Origin: Taenia hydatigena
Taxonomy: Eukaryota > Platyhelminthes > Cestoda > Cyclophyllidea > Taeniidae
DNA: 64,000 nucleotides
Reading direction: 5' to 3'
Assembly: GCA_036345935.2 (NCBI GenBank)
Contig: JADWOT020000010.1
Location: 3,526,182-3,590,181 of the forward strand
The translations under genes and the position numbers were made by a program. Below the pieces are notes generated by a model that saw only the letters and a program-made list of their open reading frames with translations, was not told where the DNA came from and did not search any database. Shown here one piece after another: positions 46,929-59,073 of this stretch (its first letter is position 1; the number at the start of each line of letters is the position of its first letter).

Positions 46929-48049
46929 CTAAATCAAAATGACTAGTAACAGATCTTTGGGATGGACTCAAGTGTCTACGTCATTTCTTCAATGACCACT
47001 CACTGAAAACTGCCTTTCTCCTGGATGCAAGCCCACGCCGCTCCTAATGCGTCGCACAATGGGGTGCAAAGCGACTATCCACTAGTGTCGTATCCTCATC
47101 AATGGCAAATCTCACTGCCATTTGAACAAAACTGTGACAGAATGCATGGACGCAGTCACTGCTTAAAAATGAGGACACATTTTAGGTTCTAAGTCTTGCT
47201 CTTATATTTTGACTTCATAGATTCGAGTCAGAGATGTTTTTCGTTGTTACTCAGCGCACTCCTTGAGACGTGCATTGGCTAGCAGTTTACAATAAGTTGG
47301 CTTGCGCCGAATTACAAATTGCGCTCAAAACAGGAAGACTGATATAAAAAGTTGCATTTTAAGTTGCAAGCTGGTTTTTATCTGATTCGATGCTATTTTA
47401 TTATATGCAGAAAGTTCATTGTGCTGCGGTTCCAGATACAATCATAATCAACATGCAAAGCTCAAAACAACTTAATTGCAGCTTTACTAAGGAGGGTACA
47501 AGTTTAAAAGAGCCTTGGTATGGTAGGTGAGGGGTCTGTCGATCAACCAGCTAAGACGTATCGGAACAGAGGTGTACAGTGAAGCAAATACACCCATCGA
47601 CAAACCTACTTAGGTGACGATTATTTAGGGCTTTTGACTACCGCCTCCTTTGGCGACTGCTTGACCGCATCCTTAAATCGGGGCGTTGGATGCTGAAGAC
47701 CTTGTAGACGATAACGCTAACAGGAATAACGTATGCACAACAACATACTTTCCTGATTATTCCGAGCCTTATAATCTGCTGTGTGCAACTTTAGACCATA
47801 AAAACAGTCTCATTAGTGACATCGGTGCGCTTTTACCCATGAGCTGTGCACGAAATGCGTCGAACGGTTCAGTATATAACCAGCCTGAAGATCCCACTAA
47901 ACGAGAATCGGTAGAAATAGGTTATTGACACTTTCAAATAGGCCTTGAAATTCGTCATTTCTGAACTTTTTAGATTCTTGCGTAGCAGGCCTCCGACTGC
48001 CTTAGGCGCCTTAATTTTGCATACCAGCCTTTACCTGTGCAAGCTTACA
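46929..48049. other. Nothing firm
   Basis: Contains the possible 78-base exon at 47,004-47,081 and a plus-strand open frame, 47,677-47,928, with an acidic start (LDAEDLVDDNANRNN). Neither is recognised. The remainder shows nothing. Confidence 0.3.
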
Positions 48050-49880
48050 TATTGAACCTGCAAGATAGTATTAGAAGGATGAAATAGAGCCGAATAATTT
48101 GTAAATGATTCACAATGTCATAAAGAACGAAATGGAGCCAAAGGAGAGGAAATTGATGCGACAATACGAAGTGCAAGAAATAGTGCCGACTTCAACCCCA
48201 TTTTATGCGTCTCGACGTTTTGACACCAATTTCGCTTCCTTGAACCCCGATTCATTCATTTCAACGCTGTAACATACAGCTCTTCTTCCTCAACTCCTTT
48301 GAATTCAATTTGATGGTTTAAGATGCATTTCTTCTCTTTCGACTCCATTTCATGCATCTCGTCTTTTAAATATCAAATACACCTCCTTCTATTTCAAATC
48401 TTGCCTATTCATGTTCTGATATCAGTTATTTCTCTTTCGGCTCGAATTCAGGCCTTTTGACATTATGATATCAATTTCCCTCCTTCGGCTCAATTACAAT
48501 TATTTCGATATTTTGATAGCAGTTTCTCTTTCTTGATAACATTTCATGCCGTTTGAAGCTTTGACATCAATTTTCTCTCCTCTGACTCCATTTCATGCAT
48601 TTCGACCTTGATGTGCCGATTTGCGTTAGTCAGTTCCATCCTATTCGGTCCGATGTTCTTATATCAATTTACCCCTCCATCCACTCCATTTTATGCTTTT
48701 CAAAGCTGTGATATCCAAGTCCCTTCCTTTTGACTGCTTTTTATGCATTTTGACATTGTAAAGTAATTTTCCTTCCTTCGGCTCTAAATGAAGCGATTTG
48801 GCTCAATATCAATTTTCCTTCTTCTGCTTTATTTCATGTTTTGGATGCTTTGAAATTCAATTCTTTCTTTTATCCTCATTTTATGGATTATAGTGATTCA
48901 CCACCGAATTTGCCCTTCCGTTTGCCACTTTTAATGCATTCAAGCCTTAATTTTAATTCTCTGCTTCGTTGGCTCTATTCCGTTTCGCGCATTTCAATTT
49001 TGTGTATTAATTTTCCTTTTTTGTTGACTTCATTTCTTGCATTTTAAATTTTGGGTTCAATTCCCTTATTTTTTGTCTCTTTCTTGCTTTTTTGCCTTTA
49101 TTATCATTTTTTCTCCCTTAATTCTTTTCAAAGGTTTTGACCTAATGAACTCAATTTTCTTTCTCTTTAGTTTTATTTCGCGCATCAAATGCTTCAAAGG
49201 CTTAATTTGCTTTAAGCATTAATTGATGTCTTCACTCTTATAATGAACATTTTTGACTGCGCTAGTTGCAGAAGGTGAAACAATAGTAACGAATCAATGA
49301 GGGGATTTTATGTATCCAATTAAAAATCCTTCTCGTCTAATGCATTAAAATATAATTGCACTTGAATGACGTTTTAATAATCATCTGCAATCGATTTCAG
49401 TTTACATAAATCTTAACGCATTATTCGGGGACAATAGCAATTTTACCGACTTCGCTGAACTAATGGCAAAATAAGATTATGCTAACTGTGTCAACACGGG
49501 ATTGTCTGGCATCGTTTTAGGTTTTTTGCATGAAAATCTTTGAATTGCAGAAATCAATTTGATAAATGGCAGAAAAATCCATTTGAATGAATCTTCATCG
49601 TTAGGGATTCATTGTTGAATTTTATAAACAACCAATTAAAAATAACGCATGAGTCTATTTAATGGTCTGCTAAAAAGATTGATCATTGTTTATTATGCGT
49701 GCTACATCCTATAATCCTTCCTCCTCTTAGCAAAATTGAATAAAGGCATGGCCTGCGCAAGACTTCAGAAATCTATTGCTAAGCTTTATCAAAAAATACA
49801 AGAATTTCGTGTAGATTCTTTTAATTTGTTGACATCATTTTCAGCCCTGAGTGACTGCTATCCTCCGCAAAACTGAAAAA
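48050..49880 (-). repeat. Inverted segmental repeat with ~50-base array, partner at 30,640-32,480
   Basis: Bases 48,075-48,195 hold plus-oriented units (ACGAAATGGAGCCAAAGGAG). After the switch at AGTGCCGACTTCAACC, units run in the opposite sense to about 49,215 (TCTCCTCTGACTCCATTTCA, TGCATTTCGACCTTG). From 49,250 to 49,880 lies non-array flank that also matches the partner (CCTCCTCTTAGCAAAATTGA). The whole is the reverse complement of 30,640-32,480. Confidence 0.85.
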
Positions 49881-50429
49881 GTTGGTTAACCTTGGTCACT
49901 TTGTGCCATTCTTTTACATGATAATTGCGTCCATTATACAAAAATTGTAGGAGCTATCGATTTAGATCAAGGGCAAAGGCAAAGTAGTAAGGGAATAACT
50001 GTGGCCATTTACCGCAAATGAAGGTCAGAATAGTAAATTTTTTTAAGTGGGTGCAGCAAAACGCAAAATATTAACGAGACCATGGGTGCATTTTATGTGC
50101 CTTTCTTACTACTTTCAAACTGGCGGTAGATAAGGCGGATGAAGTTGACAAAGAGGTGAGAGTGAAAGAAGCTTCCACTATACCAAACAAATGTACTTTA
50201 TCTGGCCAACCTCGCTTATATCATACTATGCAAAACAACAGCTGCACTAAGCATTGTTTGATGCAATTTCAAGACATTGGTCAGGCTAGAACTGCTGGTG
50301 ATAACTTTGTCGAAGTGACGGAGACCACAGCTCTGACCGCGAGGCGGACAGAAACGGCGCTTGGGAGAAGGAATATCTTTTACTTACCTTTGCAGATTTA
50401 TGCATTTACTTGAACATATCTCTGTGCTA

Positions 50430-50625
50430 TTTGTAATCAATTTCTTTTTCCTTTAGCTACATTCCATGCGTTCAGATTTTGTGAGAATTACTTCCTCTTC
50501 TGGCTCCACTTCGTGCATTCCGACTTTTGAAGCAAATTTGTTTTGTTTTTTTGAATCCAGTTCGAGTATTTTAACATCCCAAAAACAACTATTATCTTCT
50601 TTGGCTCCGTTTTTCCTTAGCAACT
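50430..50625 (-). repeat. Short minus-oriented block of the ~50-base family
   Basis: TTCCTCTTCTGGCTCCACTT, CGTGCATTCCGACTTT and ATTATCTTCTTTGGCTCC are complements of the family words. About four degenerate units are visible. The 85-codon frame just upstream (50,156-50,413) is unassigned. Confidence 0.65.
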
Positions 50626-53026
50626 AGGTTGATGGAACCCTCCGTTCCGTGCTCACAAAAGCAAAATGAATTAATATTATGAGGGATTTCCCAGGTTTAA
50701 TGTGCTGTACTACCCAGTTTGCCTCGTTCGCCTCCTGCCTTACTCATGTCGCCCGTTTTGATCAATGCCTCTGTGGCGTTGTGGTCCTTCTTTCTTCCTC
50801 TCACACGATGTCCACTTCAGTGTGCGAGAGATAGTGGAGAAGCCGCAGGAAGGAAAAGCGATTAAGTGTAGAGAATTGGTTTTGTAAGTGTTTGTCGGAG
50901 GGTTAGCAGAGAGTAGATTTGAGATCAAATGGGGGGCCTACTAGTCATCTAGCAAGCGACTCAATATGATTGTACTTCGTTCAGAATTAAACGGTTAAAT
51001 TCGTTCACAAAAAGTTCATATGTGAAGGGGATGAGATGAATACGCCTTCGCATGTGCACATACTCAAGCACGCCGAAACGTTCCCACACGGTTCCGTGAA
51101 ACACCGATGAAGACTTCTCCCCAAATGGACGAAAATAAAAGCGGTTGATGGCACACGTGCACATGTACAAAATTTTGCGCAACCAGACAGACAACCGCTA
51201 GCACATGATAAGAAGGACACAGGTTAAGTAAAGAGGTAGAGGGAATCTGCACAAGGAACTTAAAAGAACTACACAATGAGGAAAGCAGGCAAAAGTTTGG
51301 CCAGTCTGCAAATTACGATGTCGGAGCAACGAGCTGGCCTTCACTCCCTGGAGTAAATGAATAAGGAGTAGAGGAGAGGTCTAAGTAGATGCGGCTCTGG
51401 ACAAAATGAAACGGTAGAATGAAAAATGAAATAGGAAATCTAAGGGCAATCTAAGTTAAACTAGACTAAAATAAAGTCGAATCTAAGTAAGGTGTAATTT
51501 GATTAGATCAAGTCTAGCCTATGTTAGTCAGATCTAATTTGTGAGTCTGCAAGTTATTTAATCATGCCATAATGAAGTGTGAGACTAGGGAAGAGATGAA
51601 CGGCCCTTACCCAAAGGGTACCGACAGACGATGAGATAGTAGGAGGCGACGAAAACATTGGTTGTGAGTTCAAAGGAGGTGAAGTTGTGATAAAAGTGAC
51701 GAAGCCAGAGGGTGGGGCCGTCCTCCTATAACGTAACTCATTTTTGTGGAGATCAAGGCCCGTAGGGTCATAATACCCAGTGATGTCCTAGTTGCATTTA
51801 ATAGACTTGTCGGTGTTGCGGCTTCTGATATCTGATTAGCAGGACGTATTTACCAGGCTGCCTGCGTCTTTCCTTTCGCTTGAGTCACGATAAGTTTTAG
51901 ACATTGTTAAGCCTTATTTCCTGGCCTATAGTTGATTGGCGCCTCCTTTACCCACATCTGCAACATGGACAAGACTTGCAGTGTGCTCACTGCTCACATT
52001 CGGGTCGCTTAATACCCCAGTATACTGTACGAATACCTTGCACCTGTTCGGCGTCCGGCCCTAATGCGCCAGACTACAGCACCTTAAAACCAGAATACAA
52101 GGATGTCAAAGAATTCAAGCATCCATCTAGCTTGTATTCTCTGTTTAGCTTCGCTTTCCTTAATTCGCCGCAATCAACTGATGCTTAGCGTCATAGCCCG
52201 AGTCATTATAGAAATTGTTTTCCTACCGAAGCACTTAATATCATTCATCTATTTATTTAATTGCACTTCAGCTCTCCAGTTACTAGAAGCAGAGGTAAAG
52301 GCTAAAGCGAATCTTTAGTTTTATGACCTGCCTGCCACTTCATTTGCGCCTTCACCTCCCCACCTATCAATCCGCTGCCCACTTATCTATCTGTCCTACT
52401 TCGTGAGAGCGTGGCAGTCAATTTGGTCTACGTAGAGTAGAGTAGTCATGAGAGGAGGTACAAACACTAATAGCAGGTTGACGCGTTACCTAAACCTAAA
52501 GCGACGCGGGTTTTTAAAGTTGGGAAGGGAGTGAGGTCCTTAGGACTGGCTAGGGACTATTGTCAGGTTACTTGGAGTATGCAACAAAGGTCCAGGCACG
52601 TTTTTATCATCAATCGAGGAGCCAAAAGTAGGGAAGAAATCAAGGATATGGGACATGATGGCCAAAAAATGGCAAAAACAGGTAAAATGGCAAATGCGGT
52701 TTGAGAAGTCGCTAGTCTAATTGATTACACAAAATCACCTTTAAAGTAGAAGTTAATATTTTATGGTACATCACACCACACTTCAGTACAGAAAATAAAT
52801 TAATGAGTTTGAATAAGAGCGCTGCGCAATTTAATTAATTGGGGTATTGGAATGATAAATTTGCGTAGCAATGTCAACCACTCATTGAATGTGATAGGCG
52901 ATGCAGTTGTGGAGTACTGCTTGTGACATCTATGAAGACGAGTCTACCGAACCTCGGTCTGCCCGATTGATTGACCACCACGCCTCCCTCAAAGTAGACG
53001 ATTTCCGGACTAGAGCGTACATGTAA
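50626..53026. other. No supportable gene
   Basis: The frame at 51,904-52,188 contains two Cys-x2-Cys-like pairs (CAHCSHSG...CTCS) but no recognised zinc fold or second copy. Three overlapping minus frames at 50,961-51,276 are shadows of one another. Bases 51,400-51,540 are rich in repeated CTAAG/TCTAA words, perhaps a small low-complexity tract. Nothing else is seen. Confidence 0.3.
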
Positions 53027-53385
53027 CATCGGCTTGAGCTCAGTTCATCTCCAATCGCTCGCATTCGTAGGATGTTGTGCCAACAATTCAGCATTATTCG
53101 ATTTTCCCATCATGCCTGAGTTCGGTGCAATTCAACAACATCTGCCATCCCTACGTCTGGATTATTCAACACAAAAATATTACGTCGTACGGGTGGTAGG
53201 CAAGGAAATCGCATGGTTGTAGAAATGCTGACTTAGCCACAACGAACATACTCGCCGGTGGTGGTGTCCAATTATTCACATATAACGAGGCACTGTTTAT
53301 AAGAGCGGCCACCCAGAAATAAAGGTCATTGCTGTAACAGTCTCGGCAAATTATCGGGGTCCAATTCTTGCTTAGCGGAAAACGC
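53027..53385 (+). repeat. Direct repeat, partner at 8697-9065
   Basis: Second copy of the 8.7 kb repeat. Minus-strand words TGEYVRCG and VSIST match the other copy's AEHVRCG and VSISN, but frames differ and stops occur in both. It lies about 730 bases left of a gag fragment, as the other copy lies about 600 bases left of LTR-type sequence. Confidence 0.7.
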
Positions 53386-54115
53386 AACACACGTCATCGT
53401 CTAGATTACTAGAATATAGAGTCTACAACTCTAAACTAACGACAACACTTTCCAGGAAGGTGGAGGCAGACAATGATCCCTGTCAGAGAGTGACGATAAC
53501 TTGTAAGCACAAACTTCATAACAGATAAAGGGAGGGCCCCCACCCAGCCACTCTTCTTGACCCAGAGCATCCAATCGTGGCTAATGTATTTGGCTTGATT
53601 ATTTGTACAACACTTGGACGAATCATACTTGATCGAAACAAGTAGATGACGACTTTCGTTACAAAGAAAACACGATAAAGTAGTGAGTACCAAGGAGTTG
53701 AGCTATTAGACAAACATGTAATTGAATTTCTGCGTTGCACGTAGTGACAGAATTGCGCATATCAAAGGAGAATCCCTGTCCCTAAGTGCATTGCAGCAGC
53801 GGAAGTGGAATCAGAGGAGGGCAGATAAGAATTTCTTGAAAATGAGAGAACGCGGGCGGACCTGCAGAATGCCTATTTTTCTTGTGAACAAGCGGATCGT
53901 CCTAATAATCGTGGATGAATCCACTTATACGCCTTATGTGGCCCTTTATTGGGCAGTGCTAATAAAATAGGTGTAATAATGAGGGCTTGTGTGGAAGAGA
54001 CCACGGAGTAAAAATCAAATCGGACTGTAATGAATATTCTGTAGCCAACTGAATTTGCCTGTTAGGGTTTACCAGGACGAAACACTGGATAGTTGTCATG
54101 GACAGATTTCGACCG
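53386..54115. other. Nothing recognised
   Basis: Two overlapping minus frames at 53,436-53,740 and a plus frame at 53,722-53,970 are short and without motifs. No similarity to the corresponding interval at 9.07-9.66 kb was seen. Confidence 0.35.
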
Positions 54116-54385
54116 CTACAGAAAAGGGGCAATTTTGCTCAATTCTCGGTTCCTCTCCATTAATTTAACGAATTGAGCCAGTATCTCGCAGCACTGGTCA
54201 AGATCGGAATCAGGTGAGACTCTGGCATCAATCGCTGCGGAGAAAGGCTCTTGCGGAAGGGTATGCAGGGTCAGCGGAATCCTTTGTTGCTGAGGGTGCA
54301 AGTGGATGTTGAACCTCACGGTTTTCATTCGATTCCGGAAATTAATTCCTTCCTTGAAATGGGGAAGATCCTCTAACGCTCCCAC
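54116..54385 (-). pseudogene. Gypsy gag amino-terminal fragment, copy B
   Basis: An 89-codon open frame reads ALEDLPHFKEGINFRNRMKT, RFNIHLHPQQQRIPLTLHTL and DSDLDQCCEILAQFVKLMER. It is the uninterrupted version of copy A at 12,421-12,700, where two stops occur. The Trp usual after NFRN is Arg here. Upstream on the minus strand are the GA-rich leader and LTR-like sequence (54,395-54,560), in which the primer-binding word is deleted. Downstream, pol is absent: similarity to the 12 kb element ends inside gag, so this is a 5' fragment and not a working gene. Confidence 0.65.
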
Positions 54386-55955
54386 CAGTGTAAAGGGTTC
54401 CTCCTCTTCCTTCTGATCGATATAGTTCTTCTGAAAGAGAGTACAGCGAGGCCTAGTAAGAGAGTTTGGGACGGGGATGAGTCATGCGCCTGGGAGTCAC
54501 CAAGCTCAAATTGTTCCCCGCCCCTGGCCCACAAGGTACATTTAAAGAATATAAGCATTACAACAGTCATCCTGCGGAGTGCTTCGATGACAAATCAGCC
54601 CTGCTGGAGAAAGTTAAGATGCTACTCGTCAGGAAGAATTAAAGCATTCAAGCGAATTTACTAAATTCTACATATCCGAAATGTCTAGCCCAGCGATAAA
54701 CCTTAAATGTAACTTAGAACATGCTTTAACTTTGTCGGAGAGCATAACCAGAGAGCAGGAAGTAACCATTGAGACTCTCTTACACTAATGATGATCTTAT
54801 CAGCGAATTGAAGACATCGCAAGCTTCAAGAAGCCACAGTGCCGATACCGTCTCTTCTGTATGCGCTTTCACTGTTCCCATATTCAGGCAGACAAGGAAC
54901 GTGAGATACTGCACAATGTAACGGGATTGTACAGTATGGTGGAAGAAAAAGATTCAAGAAAACTAGGAACCAGAAAAATTCAAATTGTAATTGAAAATGA
55001 TGGTTTATTACTTATGGCTTCATTTATTCATTGCACTTGCCATCCATGCATGAGATTTTCGCCCTGATTACTGAGTCATGTCGATCGACAGCCTGCTTAT
55101 CTGGGCAGTCGTTGTGCGACGAAGGCACAACGCACGCACTAGTCGATCCATCGTTTGGCAGGCGTGAATGAGTCAGCAACGGAGCGCAGTCTGAGGGCAG
55201 TCCATTAAAATCTTAGCCACGCATCTACCAATCCTTTCAGTTGTGACTTATTTATGACTGCATGTGGTCGCCATTTCTCATTGCCTTGCTGCCACTACCT
55301 TCGACTTGAACCAGAGTAGTAAATGGTAAAGCAAGGTGGTCTTTTAAATACTAGCGAAATTGTCTAATAAAAAGATCTACAAAGTTTACTTTAATACTAT
55401 ATCTTTGCGACAAACAGGGACACAAGAAATGAGTATGTGGGGCTTAGATTCTGCTCGAGTGTGCTGCTACACTAAATGACTGCTAATGTGTTATGAATTG
55501 AAGATGATGCACACAGCTAAAAATATCTTCTGCCATCTGCTACCAGGAAGGAGCTTTGCTAATCACTCGTAATTGCAGCGGCAAAATCAACTTCCACAAG
55601 ATGTTCGGCTTCGCTACCACCATTCAGTAAGCTCTGAAGGCATTAAATTGCCAAAAAAGAAGTCGTTGAGCTGTTGGTGAAGACGAGGAGCGGACTGACT
55701 GCATCGCCATACGAGCCACAATTTGAAGATGCTAAACAAGTTTCTTCATGGATTCCTTGGTAGTTTTGTTGGCCCATGCAAATTATGAACTTTAAATGCG
55801 CATTACAAGCATAAAACTCTTAGCGCATATTTAAGGCACGTTAAATTTTAAAGCGATTGATGGGCGAAATGAAATCACAGCGAATCGAAAGTGATTAGGT
55901 AAAAAAATGATTACGCAAAGTGGAAATGCGAAAAAAGGAAAAAAAGGATAATGAG

Positions 55956-56668
55956 CCTAAACCAAAATTTGAAGTGCAAGAAATAGGGTAAAAAGAGAAG
56001 GAAATCGATTCTATAAATAAGAAACGCATGAAACGGAACAGAGCCAAAGACGAAGAAAATCTGAAATAAAGTTAGAATCACGAAAAGTGGCACATGGAAA
56101 GGAATTACGGATTCGGTCCGTAAAAATGGAGGAAAGAGAGATTAAAATCAAATTATCGAATTGCATATAATGGAGCTGAAGGAGTGGAATTGATTCCACA
56201 ACATTGAAAAGCATGAGATGAAGCTGAAGGAGGGGAAATTGCCTCCACGACGTCGAAACGCGTTGGATAGGGCTGAAGGAAAGAGGATTATTTCACAAGA
56301 TCGAATTGAATAAAATAGAGTCGAATGAGGAAATACTTATTTCCAGCGTCAAAATGCATGAAATTGGCCTGAGGGAAGGAGAGTCGATTTCAAACCGTCA
56401 ATGCGTTGAATGAAGCCAAAGGGAGAAAAATAGCACTTATGGCATAAAAATGCATAAAATGGAGACGAAGAAGGTGAAACTGATCTAAAAGCGTTAACGC
56501 GAATCAAATTGAGCCGAAGGAGGTTAAACTGATTTCGCAAAGTTGAAACACATGAAATGGAGACAAAGATGTGAACGAGAAAACAGCATTTTGAAGTCTC
56601 CTTGGTTAAACATGCTTGCTGATTCATTGCATAATCTAGGAGATGCTTTTGAGTTATCGCAAAATGAG
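55956..56668 (+). mobile_element. ~713-base block of the ~50-base family, absent from copy A
   Basis: AATGAG stands at both edges (55,950-55,955 and 56,663-56,668). Copy A has a single AATGAG (14,203-14,208) in the same flanks (GGAAATGC, A-run, then AATGAGTGGGCGTG). Inside are about a dozen plus-oriented degenerate units (TGAAGGAGTGGAATTGATT, CCACGACGTCGAAACGC). The arrangement is what insertion with a six-base target duplication would leave. A clean deletion between six-base repeats in copy A would look the same. No coding potential or terminal inverted repeat was seen. Confidence 0.6.
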
Positions 56669-56858
56669 TGGGTGTGCGATCACCAATCGTCTTCCCTGTT
56701 GAGGAGCGACAGTTAATCGTCCTTGCAGTGTCATTTAAATGCAGCTCTTTATTGGCTACATTTACCCGCGAATGTGCAATCGCATGTCATTTGTGTAAAA
56801 TGCATTTATATTTCCAAAAGCCTAATGTCGAAGAAGCGGACTAGAAGGCATTAGCAAA

Positions 56859-58541
56859 AGTAGCTCATTCTACTCAAATTTGGTCGTATTTAGCGTATGA
56901 ATCTGACTAAGGTTTGATCAAGGAGCATTCTCGTCATAGTCGATCAGAAGAACTTAAAATTTGACTAGTTTTGCTAAGATAGTGAACATTGGCAGCTCAT
57001 ATAATAATAGAAGTAAAAGTTGCTTGTTTTAAGGGACCAGGATATTTACCATCACACACAGTACCTGCGAACTTAAGCAAAGCAATAGGTAAATATCCTT
57101 TAGTTCACTCAATTTTTCCCTTGATTAAGACCCATCTTGTAAAGGCGTTTACAATTTTACGTCTCTGATCAAGCACAATCCCCTGTAATGATAACATTTT
57201 TTAAGCTAGCCAAAGCTCCAGATATAATAGGACTGTCAAGAGCTAAGTAACTTTGCCTTTAAGTTGTTCCGCAATTTCATGAAATTCGATAACTGGCACA
57301 GCTGGCTCGTGGGTGTCTCCCTTCACCGCAGATTACGTTGTGATGGCTAATGTCGAAGTATCGCCAAGGGGAGTGCATGGATTGACGCTCGAAAGAGTGA
57401 GGTGTTTTTTAGTTGGGTGCTCTTTGTCTAACCTCAAATGCGAACATGAACCCTGTTTGGGAGTGCTTTAACACTTCGCTTAGCCATTAAGTGGTCTAGC
57501 CCTGTGTTCCAAAACTAGCACTACGTCTTTTGACCCCCAGAAATGGCCTTTATCACTGCCTAAGTTTTCCATCCCGTGCAATTTGTCCCTGTGCAGGGAC
57601 CAAATACGACGCAATTTCTACCATGTCAAGCGCTCTACTATCATGGCACTTGGCTTGTATAATTACCCGAAGCACTATCCCGGTTCCCTCTATTACAGCG
57701 TTCAAGCCCCCGAATAAACTTGAATCGTGTCCCGAGGTCTAGCATTAATTGACTACTAAATGACCTTATATCAATTACTGTGGTGTACTGCTGCGAGGTT
57801 ATATGTCCAACACTGAACTTGACGTCTATTTAAGGGGCAGACATTGTTATTTTACTCCTTAATCCCTTTAAAACTGTGTCCAGGACTTCATTTGCTGAAG
57901 TTATTTTCTCTTTAAAACAGCCTGGAACCGTGCCAATGGGCCCTTTGTTAAATTATTTGGCCTATGAGATGACGCTGATCCGAATCTGATGCGCATAATT
58001 ACGTTGGTTAATGTCTAGACTAAACTAGCACCCCAAAATGCGGTTAACCATGACATAAAATTCACTAGTACGCCATTTTGTAGTCAGTCTGTTGGCCGTC
58101 TATTAGCCATAGCAGTACTTTAAATTCCTTTTACTCTGTTTCGTAGTATGTCTTCAGGAAAGTCTAAGATGATGCAATTTCATAAATCTGGTGAGATTTA
58201 CTGCGCGTGCTCCACAGTTGTAACCAAACAATGCAACCAAGCAGCCAGTTAAGGAGATTACATACGGAGACGGTCAGTGGAAAAGTGGCCAATGCTAACA
58301 AAATCGTTCTCATTTAGAAGCAACCGGTCTGAAAATAAAAAATTATTATTAGCGAAATTTTGTTGTAATAAATGAATTTAGTTAGTTTGCAGCCAACTGC
58401 TCCACATTAGAAATGCACCTACGATAGCTTACTTATCGGCAGTGAGAAGTGAAAAAATTGGTATTTTAAGCAAAAAAGGAATTTGGAGGCTGCGGACATG
58501 GATTGGAGGTTAGCCTACCCGACACAAGAGTTATGATCGAC
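56859..58541. other. 1.68 kb segment present only in copy B
   Basis: Copy A reads GGCATTAGCAAATGATTG (14,373-14,390). In copy B, GGCATTAGCAAAAG (56,847-56,860) and CCAAATGATTG (58,541-58,551) are separated by this segment. It has no terminal inverted repeats, long open frame, poly-A tail or ~50-base units that I can see. The longest frame is 70 codons at 57,530-57,742. A CAAA word at both edges could be a short target repeat. Confidence 0.55.
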
Positions 58542-59035
58542 CAAATGATTGCATTGAGGCCAGCAGTCATGCCAGCAAAGCATTGCAGGTGAATTTGTTA
58601 GATTACATTAATTTACGTAGAACTCATTAAAGAGGCTTACCAGTGATCACATTGACTTAGCTTTAGACTAGAAATCATTTTGTATTTCAAATCGAGCGTC
58701 TGTGAAGACCGGCCTCACCACGTTGTGGAGGACAATCCCGTGGAGACCACGGCCCAGTGAGTGGCACATCATAGCGAAGATCGGGTGGGGTCTGTAACAT
58801 CCTCCTTCGCCTTCGCTACATGGGCAGTCTGAGTGACCGCACCAAAGGTATGTGAGTTAGTCATCCCGGATGGGACTTTGGGCCTCCTGGACGACATCCC
58901 AACGCATTTGTATTATTCACCGTTCCACATGGTGCAAACGAGGAAGCAACTTGGTAGTGCAGGCTTTAGGAGCATTTCTGCTACCGTAATCACAAGTCGT
59001 TTTACATCTTCTCATTTAATATTACTATAGAGCTA

Positions 59036-59073
59036 CTTGATTTCACAACGTCGAAAAGCATGAAATGCCTTAT
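59036..59073 (+). repeat. Single unit fragment of the ~50-base family
   Basis: GATTTCACAACGTCGAAAAG followed by CATGAAATGCC lies exactly at the edge of segmental repeat B. It is one of the best matches to the family consensus. Confidence 0.65.

Larger units (their letters stand above)
54116..59037 (+). repeat. Segmental repeat copy B, partner at 12,420-14,880
   Basis: Matches copy A in order and orientation but is twice as long because of two inserted segments: 55,956-56,668 (a ~50-base-family block) and about 56,859-58,541 (unique). Similarity ends at GAGCTACTTGA (59,027-59,037), where copy A has GAGTTATTTGA. A fragment of the ~50-base family follows at once. Confidence 0.85.

Noticed and set aside
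50961..51276. Three overlapping minus-strand open frames
   Set aside because: They overlap in different frames over the same bases and none has a motif or second copy.
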